This document shows positions 35,801 to 42,559 of a DNA stretch of 64,000 bases, one piece after another. Source of the stretch: Macrosoma leucophasiata (Eukaryota > Arthropoda > Insecta > Lepidoptera > Hedylidae). The notes beneath the pieces were generated by a model. It was not told the DNA's origin. It saw only the letters and a list, made by a program, of their open reading frames with translations, and ran no database searches. Within the stretch, counting starts at the first letter, position 1. Each line of letters opens with the position of its first letter. The DNA lies in contig JAWQUS010000004.1 in NCBI GenBank assembly GCA_036365455.1, positions 1,247,501-1,311,500 on the forward strand, given 5' to 3'. The position numbers and the translations under genes were made by a program.

Positions 35801-38800
35801 CAAAATTCCGGTTTCTTGATCAATGATATACACTACCGTAGTGTGTAACGTTATTTGTGTTCGCCTACCACCGAAATGAAAGCTTTGAATTTCATTATCA
35901 AACGGAAATGAACAATTTTCAGAAAAAACGACATGTACTATAGCCCTCATGGTAGATAATGTCGTCTTTGAGATGTTAAAGGTTTATAATGTCTAACTCT
36001 ATCTTACTTCCTTTAAATTTTGTAAAAAAACTAGAAGACCAGCTAAGAGGACAGTAGTAAGAAATTTATCAAATGAAGATTTACTATATACGAAAACAGA
36101 ATGTCATACAAGCGAAGGAAAGTATATTATTGATATAATTATGTTTTGTAGTGATTTTTCTGATGATAGCATATTTTAAGCTCAATGGTGCTTTTGTGTC
36201 AATAATTTGAGGCTATAATTAAAGTTCCTACTAGTTTTCATGCTTAATATATTCTTTACAGTTTAGAGTGTAACATAACTTCTGAGACTGAGCTATAAAT
36301 AATGTTATTATCTGTTACAAATAGGTTTCCATATGTTACAGCAAGTTTAAAGATATTTCAAATCAATTGAACTTTTATGTATGTGAAACTCGGTTTCAGT
36401 ATAAGTATCGGTTTAAGTATTTTAAATACTTAAATTGAGTTGCACAAACAATTACAAAACGATTTTTTTATTACAATCTTATTACCATTAGCAGTTTATC
36501 TTTACCACTGTCCCAATTATCATTACCAAACTTCTTCCTTCATTACCATAACAATGACAAAAAAGTTAAAGCCCATAACTTTGCCAATCCTGCGTATAAT
36601 TTAGTGATAATGATATAGCGTGTTTATTTTTCATGTAGCTATGCATTGGCACTAAAAAAAAGCATATCTATTTTTTTCTCCATTTTTCGTTCAATTTGCA
36701 AAAATAGAACTACTCTTTTGACAGGTTTATTTTTTACAGTTTTATTCAACAGCGTTGGTAAGTAATCATTGTTTAATCAGCAGGTTAGATTGTGTAAGCA
36801 CTTCATTGTGGATACGCAGTGTACACAAAGCTGACATTTTGTGATGATTGTATGCACTATCGATTGTGTACGATTCTCTTTCGTGATTGCAGGTCCATGG
36901 CACAGAGCAATATCGGGTTATAGAGTCTGCAAAACACGGTGAAGAACATTTTACTTATTCATTCGATGGTGGCTCCAATGATGGAGTTCGCGGGCATAGG
37001 CACCGTCGCATGATCTAATGTATTTGAAGCAAAATGGTTGTGTTAATCTTTATCGAGGCATAACAACTTAGGCCTTAGCAAATGGCAACGCATCTATATT
37101 GAAATCTCTGGTTTTTATGTGAGACTTAATCTCTTTTTTTTTTTCTTTTTTAATTGTTATTGTTTTTGCTTTTTGTTTTATTGTACCTGTGTACCAATCG
37201 TCTGGCAATTTGTATCGTCATGTCTCTGTGCTGTCCAAATAAATGTTTTCTTTTCTTTTTCTTTTCTTTATGTAATAATATCCTCCTAGCCGCTTTCGGC
37301 TACTGCGACCGTTTTCCCACTATTGGCGTCTCTCATGAGCCCTCATGTGACTGACATAACCGCCTTTATTGACAAAAGTCCTCGCACAAAGGGAGCACGT
37401 GAGAACACTCGTAATTATAGAAGTCTGCCGCTGGTGGTCGGGCTTTCAGTTCTTCGCGCTTAACATCTAACTCAGTGCGTCGATGGATCTCGAAGTCAAG
37501 AACTTTTTGCTAAACTACTGTTTTTATGTAGACGTGTATAGGCCACGGCATTCACTTACTATCAGTGTAAACTCTATGCTTGTTTGCCACTTTCATAACA
37601 TAAAACGTAGGTACATATTATGTAAAGTTCCTTAAATTATTGGTACATAGCATACCTAATAACATATTATTATATCAAACATAATAATATAATTAACTAT
37701 GAAAAAAAATGTAAAAAATTTTTTTTTGCTATTTTTCTCACGCCTCGCTACTCTGTGGTATCTTAGTTGTATTATTGGTAGAGTGATTACAGCAAGTTAA
37801 TTTGGTCAAGATGGTTGAGATCACGGTATTTTTTTAACTCTCAATCCGAAGCTTTTATTATTGGAGAGGTTACGATGTTGATTTTTGACTTAGTACTTTA
37901 ACTTTATGTTGATTTTAGTACACACAGTGGCGTAGCTATGGGGGAGCGGCGGGAGCGGCCCGCACCGGGTGCCACCCGTTTGGGGGTGTCACCCTCTCCA
38001 GTGACCATCTATGTTTAAACGAGCTGCTGCCCGCGACTTCGACTGCGTGAAGGAAGGATTGTGACAGCACCAAATATACCTAAGATGTCGCTTTAGCATT
38101 ATAAGTAAACAACTTTTAAAATAGCTTTAAATTAAAAATACAAGTTTTTTTGCAAGCGAACTGAAGGGAGTCATATGGGAATCCTGCTGAGTTCAGTCAT
38201 AAGATGTGACTGAAGGATTTAAAGAAAATAATGCAGGAATATATTCCCGGACACAAAAGAGTAAAAATACGTACGAAGGTATTAAATCTTACAACACTTT
38301 CCTATTAACTACGTTGGTAGTTATTCTGCCGGGTGCCAAAATGTAAAGAGAGTCAGGACTGGTGACGCCGTAGCAAGCGACGTAACTGCCCGTGTCAGAG
38401 AATATGTAATACTACGTATAGAATGGACACTTCGACGTCCCGCCCGATTTGCACACATACACAACCCCTTCCTCGCTTATGGGCGACGGTTGGTATTTTG
38501 TACGTGCTACGCACACAGGTGCGCATGTAAATACACGTCACTGATGGATAGAAACCAAATTAAGCGTTTGTATGGAATTTTGGCGGAGTGTCCGCGGTGT
38601 GCCCGTGTGAGAAGCAACTCCTGAGGTTAACACCCGCTGACCTTAGTGTCTGCCCCTGCGACTTATTGATGGTCATCGCGAAGCAAAACATTCAAACTGA
38701 ACTTCGGCCTTCGGCTGAATCATGATGACGCAAAGATTTGTAAGCATTTTAAAGTTTATGAAGACTCACTTATTATCAGGAATATAAGAATTGCTCCTCG

Positions 38801-38842
38801 CGATATCGTCGTCATCTCCGTAGTATTCCACCACCACCGCAT
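17831..38842 (-). CDS. CPAP1-type cuticle protein: secreted, one chitin-binding (CBM14) domain, long Thr-rich tail
   Basis: Five minus-strand exons join in frame: 38849-38770 (ATG at 38842), 25475-25426, 22441-22276, 21877-21762 and 21382-17831, giving 1318 residues. The next Met (38815) gives 1309 and an N-terminus more typical of a signal peptide ([20 protein letters not shown], cleavage likely after SEA). A six-cysteine peritrophin-A/CBM14 domain spans residues 119-171, cysteines at 119, 134, 140, 150, 163 and 171 (gaps 14-5-9-12-7), with the aromatic core [15 protein letters not shown] and [11 protein letters not shown]. This fits the CPAP1 (cuticular protein analogous to peritrophin, one domain) spacing. 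Known role: such proteins are secreted and bind chitin in cuticle or other apical matrix. The last exon encodes about 1150 residues rich in Thr, Ser, Pro, Asn and Glu, including a run of nine Thr, likely O-glycosylated and disordered (inference). Intron 1 is 13.3 kb. A 5' UTR exon is likely because the first exon has a TTTTCAG acceptor at 38850-38852. The first two exons rest on frame and signal-peptide fit, so they are less certain than exons 3-5. Confidence 0.85.
18081..18110 (-). repeat. Trinucleotide microsatellite coding for poly-Thr
   Basis: On the plus strand GTT/TTG is repeated about nine times (GTTGTTGTTGTTGTTGTTG). On the coding strand this is (ACA)n and supplies the Thr run near residue 1235. 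Length polymorphism in the protein tail is likely. Confidence 0.7.
22192..22275 (+). repeat. Retroposon 3' tail fused to the CPAP1 exon 3 splice donor
   Basis: GTCCTCCGCTGGACCAAAGA, TTTGGTCCAGTAGTGGACAT, CTTTCGGCTAAAATGATGATGATA. The TTTCGGCTRAAATGATGATGA ending is, to my knowledge, a very common 3' end of a lepidopteran retroposon. Its trinucleotide tail runs straight into the minus-strand donor, whose intron starts GTATCATCATCATTTTAGCC. Confidence 0.7.
22725..22780 (+). repeat. Family S relic
   Basis: CATAACAACTTAGGTCTCAG, GGGTGGCAACGCATCTGGAT and TTGACCTCTAG match the middle of family S with many substitutions. Confidence 0.5.
22793..22915 (-). repeat. tRNA-derived SINE fragment
   Basis: On the minus strand this has CACGGATTCGATTCCCGTAC (a B-box-like word) preceded by a decayed A box (GGTCCCGCGG), then CAAATATTTGTATGGCC and CAAATATTTGTTTCGGG. 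These match the SINEs at 10599 and 48549. Confidence 0.6.
23405..24180 (+). repeat. LINE tail-like sequences with CTGT microsatellites
   Basis: Three (CTGT)n tracts (23427-23450, 23834-23872 and 24140-24159), each followed by ACCGATT/CGATT-type text such as ACTACCGGTCCGATTACAAT and GACTTGACCGATTTTGACGG. This arrangement is common at the 3' ends of lepidopteran RTE-like elements (family knowledge). No protein frame survives. An inverted repeat GAACCGATTC/GAATCGGTTC lies at 23676-23703. Confidence 0.5.
24184..24652 (+). repeat. Minisatellite, about four units of 119-130 bp
   Basis: The unit contains AATTGGAGTGTATCCGAC, TTTGACGGGACTTCCACTGG, AGATAGCTGATGTGATAAGG, AGTAACTTAGGCTACTTTTA and a (CATA)n tract. 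Unit marks AATTGGAGTG recur at 24289, 24419 and 24538, with a partial unit earlier near 24040. The array continues after two later insertions (24963-25004 and 25286-25320), so it once extended further. Confidence 0.75.
24653..24948 (-). repeat. Family S full-length copy inside the minisatellite
   Basis: A full antisense copy: T run, ATGTAATGGAAGTGGCAAAC, through GGAAATTACAGGGCCGTACA and CGATAGTGCTGAACACTACC to GAGCTCTACCACCAGTAAAA. Minisatellite sequence lies on both sides, so it inserted into the array. Confidence 0.85.
25005..25285 (-). mobile_element. Retroposed element with poly-A tail and 13-bp target duplication
   Basis: GATGTAATAAGGA occurs on both sides (24992-25004 and 25286-25298), an exact 13-bp target site duplication. 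The plus strand begins with about 19 T, so the element is antisense with a poly-A tail. The body is GC-rich (GCGCTCCAGCCTAAAAGTTA, CATGCGGGTCCGTGCCTCGG, CGGCCTCGCGGGGCCGGAGA) and has no open frame I recognise. It may be a SINE or a 5'-truncated LINE 3' end. Confidence 0.8.
25320..25413. repeat. Inverted pair of GCCCRCGACTTCGTC sequences
   Basis: CTGCGCCCACGACTTCGTCC at 25324 and its reverse form GACGAAGTCGCGGGCACAGT at 25384 face each other. GCCCGCGACTTCG also occurs at 38031. Such text is a common retroposon end in Lepidoptera. The right copy ends 12 bp from the CPAP1 exon 2 donor side (25425). Confidence 0.5.
25500..26640. other. CPAP1 intron 1, proximal part
   Basis: No exon or clear repeat that I can support. 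It starts 25 bp upstream of exon 2 with TACTAGCCGACCCGGCAAACGTCATTCTG, a LINE-tail-like text; the rest is plain AT-rich intron. Confidence 0.4.
26690..27165 (-). mobile_element. RTE-type LINE C-terminal fragment, split by a family S insertion
   Basis: The minus strand reads [20 protein letters not shown] then [13 protein letters not shown] up to about 27037, and resumes after the insertion (26856 downwards) as [20 protein letters not shown] and [16 protein letters not shown], stop, RSTLCLPR. This is the endonuclease-RT tail typical of RTE-like elements. It is a decayed copy with an internal stop; the frame is rejoined simply by removing the insertion. Confidence 0.75.
26857..27037 (-). repeat. 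Family S partial copy inserted in the RTE fragment
   Basis: Antisense 3' half: 18 T, GTAATGTAAGTGGCAAACAA to GGAAATTACAGGGCCGTACA. The LINE reading frame continues on both sides. Confidence 0.82.
27425..27475 (-). repeat. Family S 3' tail fragment
   Basis: T run, ATGTAATAAAAGTGGGAAAC and AAGCGTGCAGTTC: the antisense tail of family S, only 50 bp, just before a full sense copy. Confidence 0.6.
27496..27789 (+). repeat. Family S full-length sense copy
   Basis: A complete copy from ACTGGTGGTAGAGCTCCAGT to TTTGCCACTTCAAATACAT with an A tail of about 15. It faces the antisense copy at 27947-28222 to form a long inverted pair. Confidence 0.87.
27795..27946. repeat. GC-rich spacer between two inverted family S copies
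   Basis: CGTCGCTCAGGTCTGTCATC, CAGGGCCTCGAGGTACTTCC, GGGCGGGCCTGCCCTCGACT. The GC content and CGAGGGC palindromic text differ from the neighbourhood; probably part of another retroposon. No coding frame was recognised. Confidence 0.4.
27947..28222 (-). repeat. Family S nearly full antisense copy
   Basis: T-rich start, AAGCGTGCAGTTCACATTCA, CCGGAAATTACAGGGCCGTA, CGATAGTGCTGAACACTACC, CGCGAGCTCCGTCACTGGAG. It is the partner of the sense copy at 27496-27789. Confidence 0.85.
28862..29197. mobile_element. TIR element (GGGCCACCGGCCG ends), copy 1, 336 bp
   Basis: Left end ACGGGCCACCAGCCGCGGCG, CGGAGGGGAGTAGCCAT; right end ATGGCTACTCCCCTCCGGTC, GGCCGGTGGCCCGTGTTGCT. The inverted ends are about 45 bp. 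The interior shares TGTCGCCGAGATG, GATTTTTGTTG and CACACAAATTCCTCCCCGCA with the copy at 32155-32793. No transposase is encoded. Confidence 0.7.
29549..29690 (-). repeat. Family S degenerate copy
   Basis: TTTTTATGTAATGAAGGAAG, TATACGTCTGTGCCAGAAAT, CATAACACATTATCGCTAAA: an old, heavily substituted antisense copy. It runs directly into a tRNA-like repeat fragment at 29691. Confidence 0.5.
29691..29795 (+). repeat. Fragment of the tRNA-like palindromic element
   Basis: AGTTCGAGTCTCGCCTGAAG is the T-arm plus acceptor of the tRNA-like unit. The element's outer arm follows: TCAAATTTTTCTTTCC and CAAGCATGTGTTAATGCGAA. It equals the right edge of the elements at 33040-33440. Confidence 0.7.
30475..30657 (-). 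mobile_element. MITE (GGCTTATTTCGG ends), copy 2
   Basis: Reverse-complement version of the MITE at 16645. It shares GCACACTGCTTACGTAAGCA, CTGACAGTCCGATATTGGTC, AAAACTTGATCAATATGGTC, GAGATAACGCTCTACAG and CGAAATAAGCCGAAATC. Confidence 0.7.
31085..31147 (-). repeat. Family S fragment
   Basis: GGCTGACAAGCATGCAGTTC and GATGTTAAGTGATGACTGCA, from the antisense 3' part of family S. It is preceded at 31030-31075 by AAAGTGCGAGTCGGACTCGC, another common lepidopteran repeat word. Confidence 0.6.
31196..31450 (-). mobile_element. LINE C-terminal fragment (jockey/R1-like)
   Basis: The minus strand reads [49 protein letters not shown]. These are C-terminal reverse-transcriptase-protein blocks of an abundant lepidopteran LINE. 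Better preserved at 45871-46337. It ends next to a TIR relic at 31462-31510. Confidence 0.72.
31462..31510. mobile_element. Solo end of the GGGCCACCGGCCG TIR element
   Basis: ATGGCTCCCCGCCGGTCCGC, CGGCCGGTGGCCCGTGTTGC: the right end only of the element whose fuller copies are at 28862 and 32155. Confidence 0.55.
32155..32793. mobile_element. TIR element (GGGCCACCGGCCG ends), copy 2, about 640 bp
   Basis: Left end GCCGCGGCGGCCCGGAGGGG, AGTAGCCAT; right end ATGGCTACTCCCCTACGGTC, GGCCGGTGGCCC. The interior shares TGTCGCCGAGATGG, CGATTTTCGTTG and CACACAAATCCCCCCCCGCA with copy 1 but is about 300 bp longer, so it carries an insertion or copy 1 a deletion. Confidence 0.6.
32940..33030 (-). repeat. 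LINE 3' UTR fragment
   Basis: TTATTTCAAATTGGTCTACA, AGGACACTTTTGCATTGTCG, then GAGAATGACTTA. The same text is at 45030-45105. TTTATTTCAA next to an oligo-A marks a LINE 3' end in antisense. Confidence 0.55.
33040..33440. mobile_element. Palindromic element carrying two opposed tRNA-like units, copy 1
   Basis: An antisense unit (33104-33178) and a sense unit (33291-33365) face away from the centre. Each is 75 nt with a 7-bp acceptor (ACTTCAG/CTGAAGT), U8-A9, a 4-bp D stem (GCTC/GAGC), T arm GCGAG-TTCGAGT-CTCGC, an A box TAGCTCAATTGG and a B-box-like word GTTCGAGTC. The anticodon region cannot form a normal 5-bp stem with a 7-nt loop. Outer arms (AAAGAAAAATGGAAAGAAAA and its complement) continue to CACAAGCATGTGTTAATGCG. 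A central 13-bp inverted repeat GCCATCTATTGCC lies at 33189-33228. Confidence 0.75.
33468..33760 (+). repeat. Family S full-length sense copy
   Basis: ACTGATGGTAGAGCTCCAGT through GTGTTCAGCACTATCGTGTT and GGCTGCAGTCATCACTTAAC to ACTTCCATTACATTAAAAAA. High similarity to the other full copies suggests recent spread. Confidence 0.87.
34766..36023. repeat. Long inverted repeat, about 1.25 kb (arms about 0.4-0.5 kb)
   Basis: Left arm 34766-35190 pairs with right arm 35490-36023. Matching blocks, left to right: AAAGACGACATTATCTMCCA; GAAACCGGMATTTTGARGCC; TATAATGCTTGCAGTAWCAG; AAGAAATAGCGCCGCTGATT; ACACAATCACATATC; GCGGGACRCGG; ATGGGAGCACC; TTTTGAAGAG. The loop is roughly 300 bp. Mismatches and small gaps show age. 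No open frame. CATTACC/GGTAATG words cluster outside both arms (34270-34700 and 36480-36555). Possibly a foldback DNA transposon; the family is not recognised. Confidence 0.78.
36960..37125 (+). repeat. Family S degenerate copy
   Basis: GATGGTGGCTCCAATGATGG, AGTTCGCGGGCATAGGCACC, CATAACAACTTAGGCCTTAG: an old sense copy. A further relic of the 3' part (GTATAGGCCACGGCATTCAC, CTTGTTTGCCACTTTCATAA) is at 37530-37610. Confidence 0.55.
38306..38735 (-). mobile_element. Helitron helicase C-terminal remnant
   Basis: The minus strand from 38676 reads [20 protein letters not shown] then CFSHGH, which is the conserved end of the Pif1-like helicase of Helitrons. About 200 bp on it resumes as [20 protein letters not shown] and RITTNVV. 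The gap (38396-38599) is an insertion flanked by ACACGGGCA on both sides. Helitrons are rolling-circle DNA transposons (family knowledge). Only about 60 helicase codons survive, so this is a fossil. It sits 35 bp downstream of CPAP1 exon 1 in intron 1. Confidence 0.75.
38396..38599. mobile_element. 204-bp insertion in the Helitron remnant with 9-bp target duplication
   Basis: TGCCCGTGT (plus strand) at 38387-38395 and 38600-38608 flanks the insert exactly, and the helicase frame resumes across it. The ends (CGCGGACACTCCGCC and GGACACTTCGACGTCC) suggest a short DNA transposon. No coding. Confidence 0.65.
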
Positions 38843-38884
38843 TTTCAATCTGAAAAGATAGATATTTATATTAACTACAATAAA

Positions 38885-39340
38885 ATTGTTTTATATTATT
38901 TCGCATTAACACATGCTTGTGATATATATTTTTTAAAGAAAAATAGAAAGAAAAATTTGACTTCAGGCGAGACTCGAACTCGCGGCCACTGGGAATCTAG
39001 TCCAGCCGCTCTTCCAACTAGCCGAGCCCTGCCCGATTTGTCAAATCTTTCCTCACATTTATTGCATTGCCTTATGGCTAAAATAATTACTAAGGGTAAA
39101 AGCGACTTCTTTACGATATTTAATAAACTGCAAAGTTTATTATATCAGTTGCCTAACTAGCATAGTGTGGCAATAGATAGCGCTACTGCCACCATAAGGC
39201 AATGCAATAAATGTGAAGGATAGATTTGACAAATTGGGCAGGACTTCGGTAGCTCAGTTGGAATAGCGGCTGGACTAGATTCCCAGTGGCCGCGAGTTCG
39301 AATCTCGCCTGAAGTCAAATTTTTCATTCCATTTTTTTTT
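38885..39340. mobile_element. Palindromic element with two opposed tRNA-like units, copy 2
   Basis: Left antisense unit 38959-39030 (its acceptor side is damaged) and right sense unit 39243-39316 (ACTTCGGTAGCTCAGTTGGA, TTCGAATCTCGCCTGAAGTC). The A box TAGCTCAGTTGG and B box GTTCGAATC are closer to consensus than in copy 1. Inner arms CCTGCCCGATTTGTCAAATC, ATTTATTGCATTGCCTTATGG are repeated in inverted form at 39188-39241, which copy 1 has lost on one side. Outer arm TTCGCATTAACACATGCTTG as in copy 1. The loop is about 110 bp. It starts 35 bp from the 5' side of CPAP1 exon 1. Confidence 0.75.
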
Positions 39341-39424
39341 TAAATACAATTAAATTATTATTCAATAGCGTCCTGCCCCGGTTTTGCATGGGTGCATTTG
39401 ACTACATTACTACAATCACAATAA

Positions 39425-39618
39425 AATATAGCCTAGTAGCTGTTGCACGCGGCTTCGCCCGCTTGGACGTCGTTTAAAAAGTAGTCTGTGTTCTTTCTCA
39501 AAGTCAACTGTATCTCTGTACCAAATTTCATTAAAATCGGTTCAGTCGTTTGGACGTGAAAAGGTAACAGACAGACAGGCAGACAGAGTTACTTTAGCAT
39601 TTATATTATTAGTAGGGA
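39425..39618 (+). repeat. RTE-like LINE 3' tail
   Basis: GTAGCTGTTGCACGCGGCTT, ACCAAATTTCATTAAAATCG, GTTCAGTCGTTTGGACGTGA, CAGACAGACAGGCAGACAGA, TTTATATTATTAGTAGGGAT. This succession is a widespread 3' end in lepidopteran genomes (family knowledge). Confidence 0.65.
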
Positions 39619-40363
39619 TAGCACTCTTGAATAGTGTACCTAGCTTTCTGATTGTGAAAGAATATTCATGATCGGTCATTGATATACAAAAAATGTATAT
39701 CAATGTGATCGGTTCAGTATTTCCGAAGATTAGTCCCTACAAACAAAATTACAAACTTTACCTCTTTATAACTAATATTAGTATAGATTACCTACTTACT
39801 TATTCATAAACTAATATTTTTTTGTATCTTTTGATGATAGCAAATAAGTATCTATGCAGGTTCAATGGATCTATAGTTCGAGCTATTCTCAACAAAGCAG
39901 CAAAGTAACAAAGTGAAAACAGGAAAGTTTCGGAGATACGGCGGTACAGATAAGTTCACAACATTTCACACGCGCTTCCACGGGCGTCACGAGCGCAGGC
40001 GCACGACACTAGCGCCATCTGTTGATCTATAATTCTACAAACAACAGGATGTTCTATTATTTTAATTTATTGATTAATTATAATGTGCATATACCTAATT
40101 TACAAAAAAAATAAAGAATGGTTAGAATTTGACTTTGACTTAACTTTTATCCGGCCGGATTATCACTTAACGAGCAAAGAAAGTGGCAATCAAGCATGCA
40201 GTTCACATAGATGTTAAGTGATGACTGACGCGAATTCTCACTGTAAGTCCTGGGTATTACTGTATTCATACAGGCAAGTGAGATAATCACCCGATAATAT
40301 ATTATTATTATAAAGTTATTTTGAAGGACAGGTAAATGGTCTTAGGGAAGCAAAGACACAGTA

Positions 40364-40563
40364 CAAATATGAACAGTATGGAAATTACGTACAAAACGTT
40401 CGAAACGGCACACTAACAAAAACATGCGCATCGAAGTTCGATGTAGCGAGTGACTCAGTACTGCAGCACCGCGGAAACCGCTAAGAGGCCTCGTCGATGC
40501 GCATGTTTGTGAGAGTGTGACGTTTCAACGTTTTGTACGTAGTTTCCACACTGTTCATATTTG
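40364..40563. mobile_element. MITE of 200 bp, nearly fully palindromic
   Basis: The 37-bp ends (40364-40400 and 40527-40563; CAAATATGAACAGTRTGGAA start) differ at only two positions, and the match continues inwards through CATGCGCATCGA, giving arms of about 70 bp round a 60-bp centre (AGTACTGCAGCACCGCGGAA). No coding capacity. Confidence 0.8.
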
Positions 40564-40784
40564 TTTTTTGCATTTATGTAGTTAGGTCTGCGACTATCAC
40601 ACCAGTCAAAATTGATTGCATGTAACATCTTTCAATGAATTATTCTATTGTTTCATATTGTTTTCCTATTTCCTTCGAATGTCAATTGTTCCTAATACAT
40701 AGTTTTTTTTTATTGCCATTCCATTGTCTGTATTTATTCCGTAAAGGAACAGGCGTGATGGCTAGACGGTAATTTAGATAAACT

Positions 40785-40998
40785 ACGATAACCATGTATC
40801 CCAGAGGCCCAGGGAGACCAAGACTGGCCTACCCTGACCAAATAGGTCGAGTACTGTCTGAGGGTGGGGTCAAAGGTCTTAGGAATCGGCGTGCATGTAT
40901 GAAGATAATGATGAATTTAGATGAGGCACGGGAGGTGTGTCAGGACCGGGATATCTGGCGCTCCACTCTCTGCCTACCCTGTTAGGGACCTACACTAG
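40785..40998 (+). mobile_element. RTE-type LINE C-terminal fragment
   Basis: [58 protein letters not shown], then stop and GTTAGGGACCTACACTAGGG. Same family as 26690-27165, with this segment uninterrupted. Confidence 0.8.
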
Positions 40999-41179
40999 GG
41001 AAGATACACACACACACCCACCATTTATCTATTGATAGTACGGTCAATCTCGAAATTCAAAGTTACAAAATTTCCTAACCAGCTAAAATGAGGTAAAATT
41101 CTTCCAAACATGTTTCAAAACTAAAAGTCCTCATAAATCCGGTATGCGGGTAATAAGGTAGTACGGTTAATCAAGATTT

Positions 41180-41292
41180 TTTTTATGTAAAGAATAATGG
41201 CAAACAAGTATGCAGTTCACACTGATGTTAAGACGATCGCAGCCTATAGGCTGACGTCTACAGATGTCTACACAAAATACAGAGGTCAAAAT
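41180..41292 (-). repeat. Family S partial copy
   Basis: TTTTTTTATGTAAAGAATAA, TGGCAAACAAGTATGCAGTT, CACTGATGTTAAGACGATCG, GTCTACACAAAATACAGAGG. Antisense 3' part with deletions. A similar 50-bp relic is at 40180-40232. Confidence 0.6.
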
Positions 41293-41981
41293 GAAGAAAA
41301 AAAAACTGACTTCAAAAAAAGAAGAAGGTGCTCAATCCGTCCGAATATTTTTTTTGAATCAATAAATCTCAGATATGGCTTTAATAAAAAAAGTAAATAA
41401 ACCTTATTTTGGTAAACGAGAATCGAGTACAGAATAGAACATTCTGTATTAATGTGTCCCATGTTTCACCAGTCATCTTGTATTAGACAAAGAAGGCGTG
41501 AGAGTGAAGACGCAGTAAAATAAAACACTATTGCAGTATAACTTTGAAAACACTCGCGTTTAACATTGATTTTACTTTTACAAAAACACTTTTAACCCGA
41601 CTGCAACAGAAGGAGGGTTATGTTTTTCGGGTGTATGTATGTATGCAGATTTTTACCCAATATCTACGCGTCACGACCCGGTTCGTAAAATCAGTAAAAC
41701 TATTGCAGTATCTAATAAAATGCAAACAAAGAAATTTTAATGCTAAAAATAAAACAATCTATGTAACACAATCGTCTCAAATCCTGCGCACGCGCAGTCC
41801 GGAAATCGTGAACTAAGATGGCCGTCCTTCCTGCATTGTGTCCCGTCCAATTAACAAGGAGTTATGTCAGTGACAGCTTTCGCTGAACTATGAACTTGGG
41901 TGAGGCTCTCTCACTCTTTTTTATTTCTTCAAACATTTTATACTCAGTTAATAAATTATTTGAACGACTGCTTCCGAGATA

Positions 41982-42256
41982 CCTCCAGTGACGGAGCTCG
42001 CGGGCCTAGGCACCACTGCATTACCTAATATACTTGCCGCTAAATGGTAGTGTTTAGCACTACCGTGTTCCGGTCAGGTGGTAATGTACGGCCCTGTAAT
42101 TTCCGGCACAGAGGCATAACACCTTACGCCTCAGGAGTGGTAACGCATCTGCATTTTGACCTTGGTCTTTGTGTGGGTGTCTATAAGCTGCAGTCATCAC
42201 TTAACATCAATGTGAACTGCATGCTTGTTTGCCGCTTCCATTACATTAAAAAAAAC
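41982..42256 (+). repeat. Family S nearly full sense copy
   Basis: CCTCCAGTGACGGAGCTCGC to CGCTTCCATTACATTAAAAA, missing only the first 15 bp. A degenerate second copy follows in the same direction at 42312-42490 (GGCCCCGTAATAACTATCAC, GGGTGGCAACGCATCTGCAT). Confidence 0.83.
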
Positions 42257-42559
42257 CTATAACAGTACCATGTACCAGTGTGTCCAACCCGTACGATTAA
42301 TAAGGGCGTAAGAAATGTACATAATGTATGGCCCCGTAATAACTATCACAGAGACATAACAACTTAGGTTTCAGGGGTGGCAACGCATCTGCATTTTGAC
42401 CTCTGGTTTTGTGTAGATGTCTAAAGGCTGCAGTCATCACATACCATCAATGTGAGCATGCTTTTTTGCCAACTTCTTTACATAAAAAAATCGATAATTT
42501 AGACTTTAGTGCGATGTACGATGATGAATGTCATATTGTTCAATTTAGAATCATGAAAG

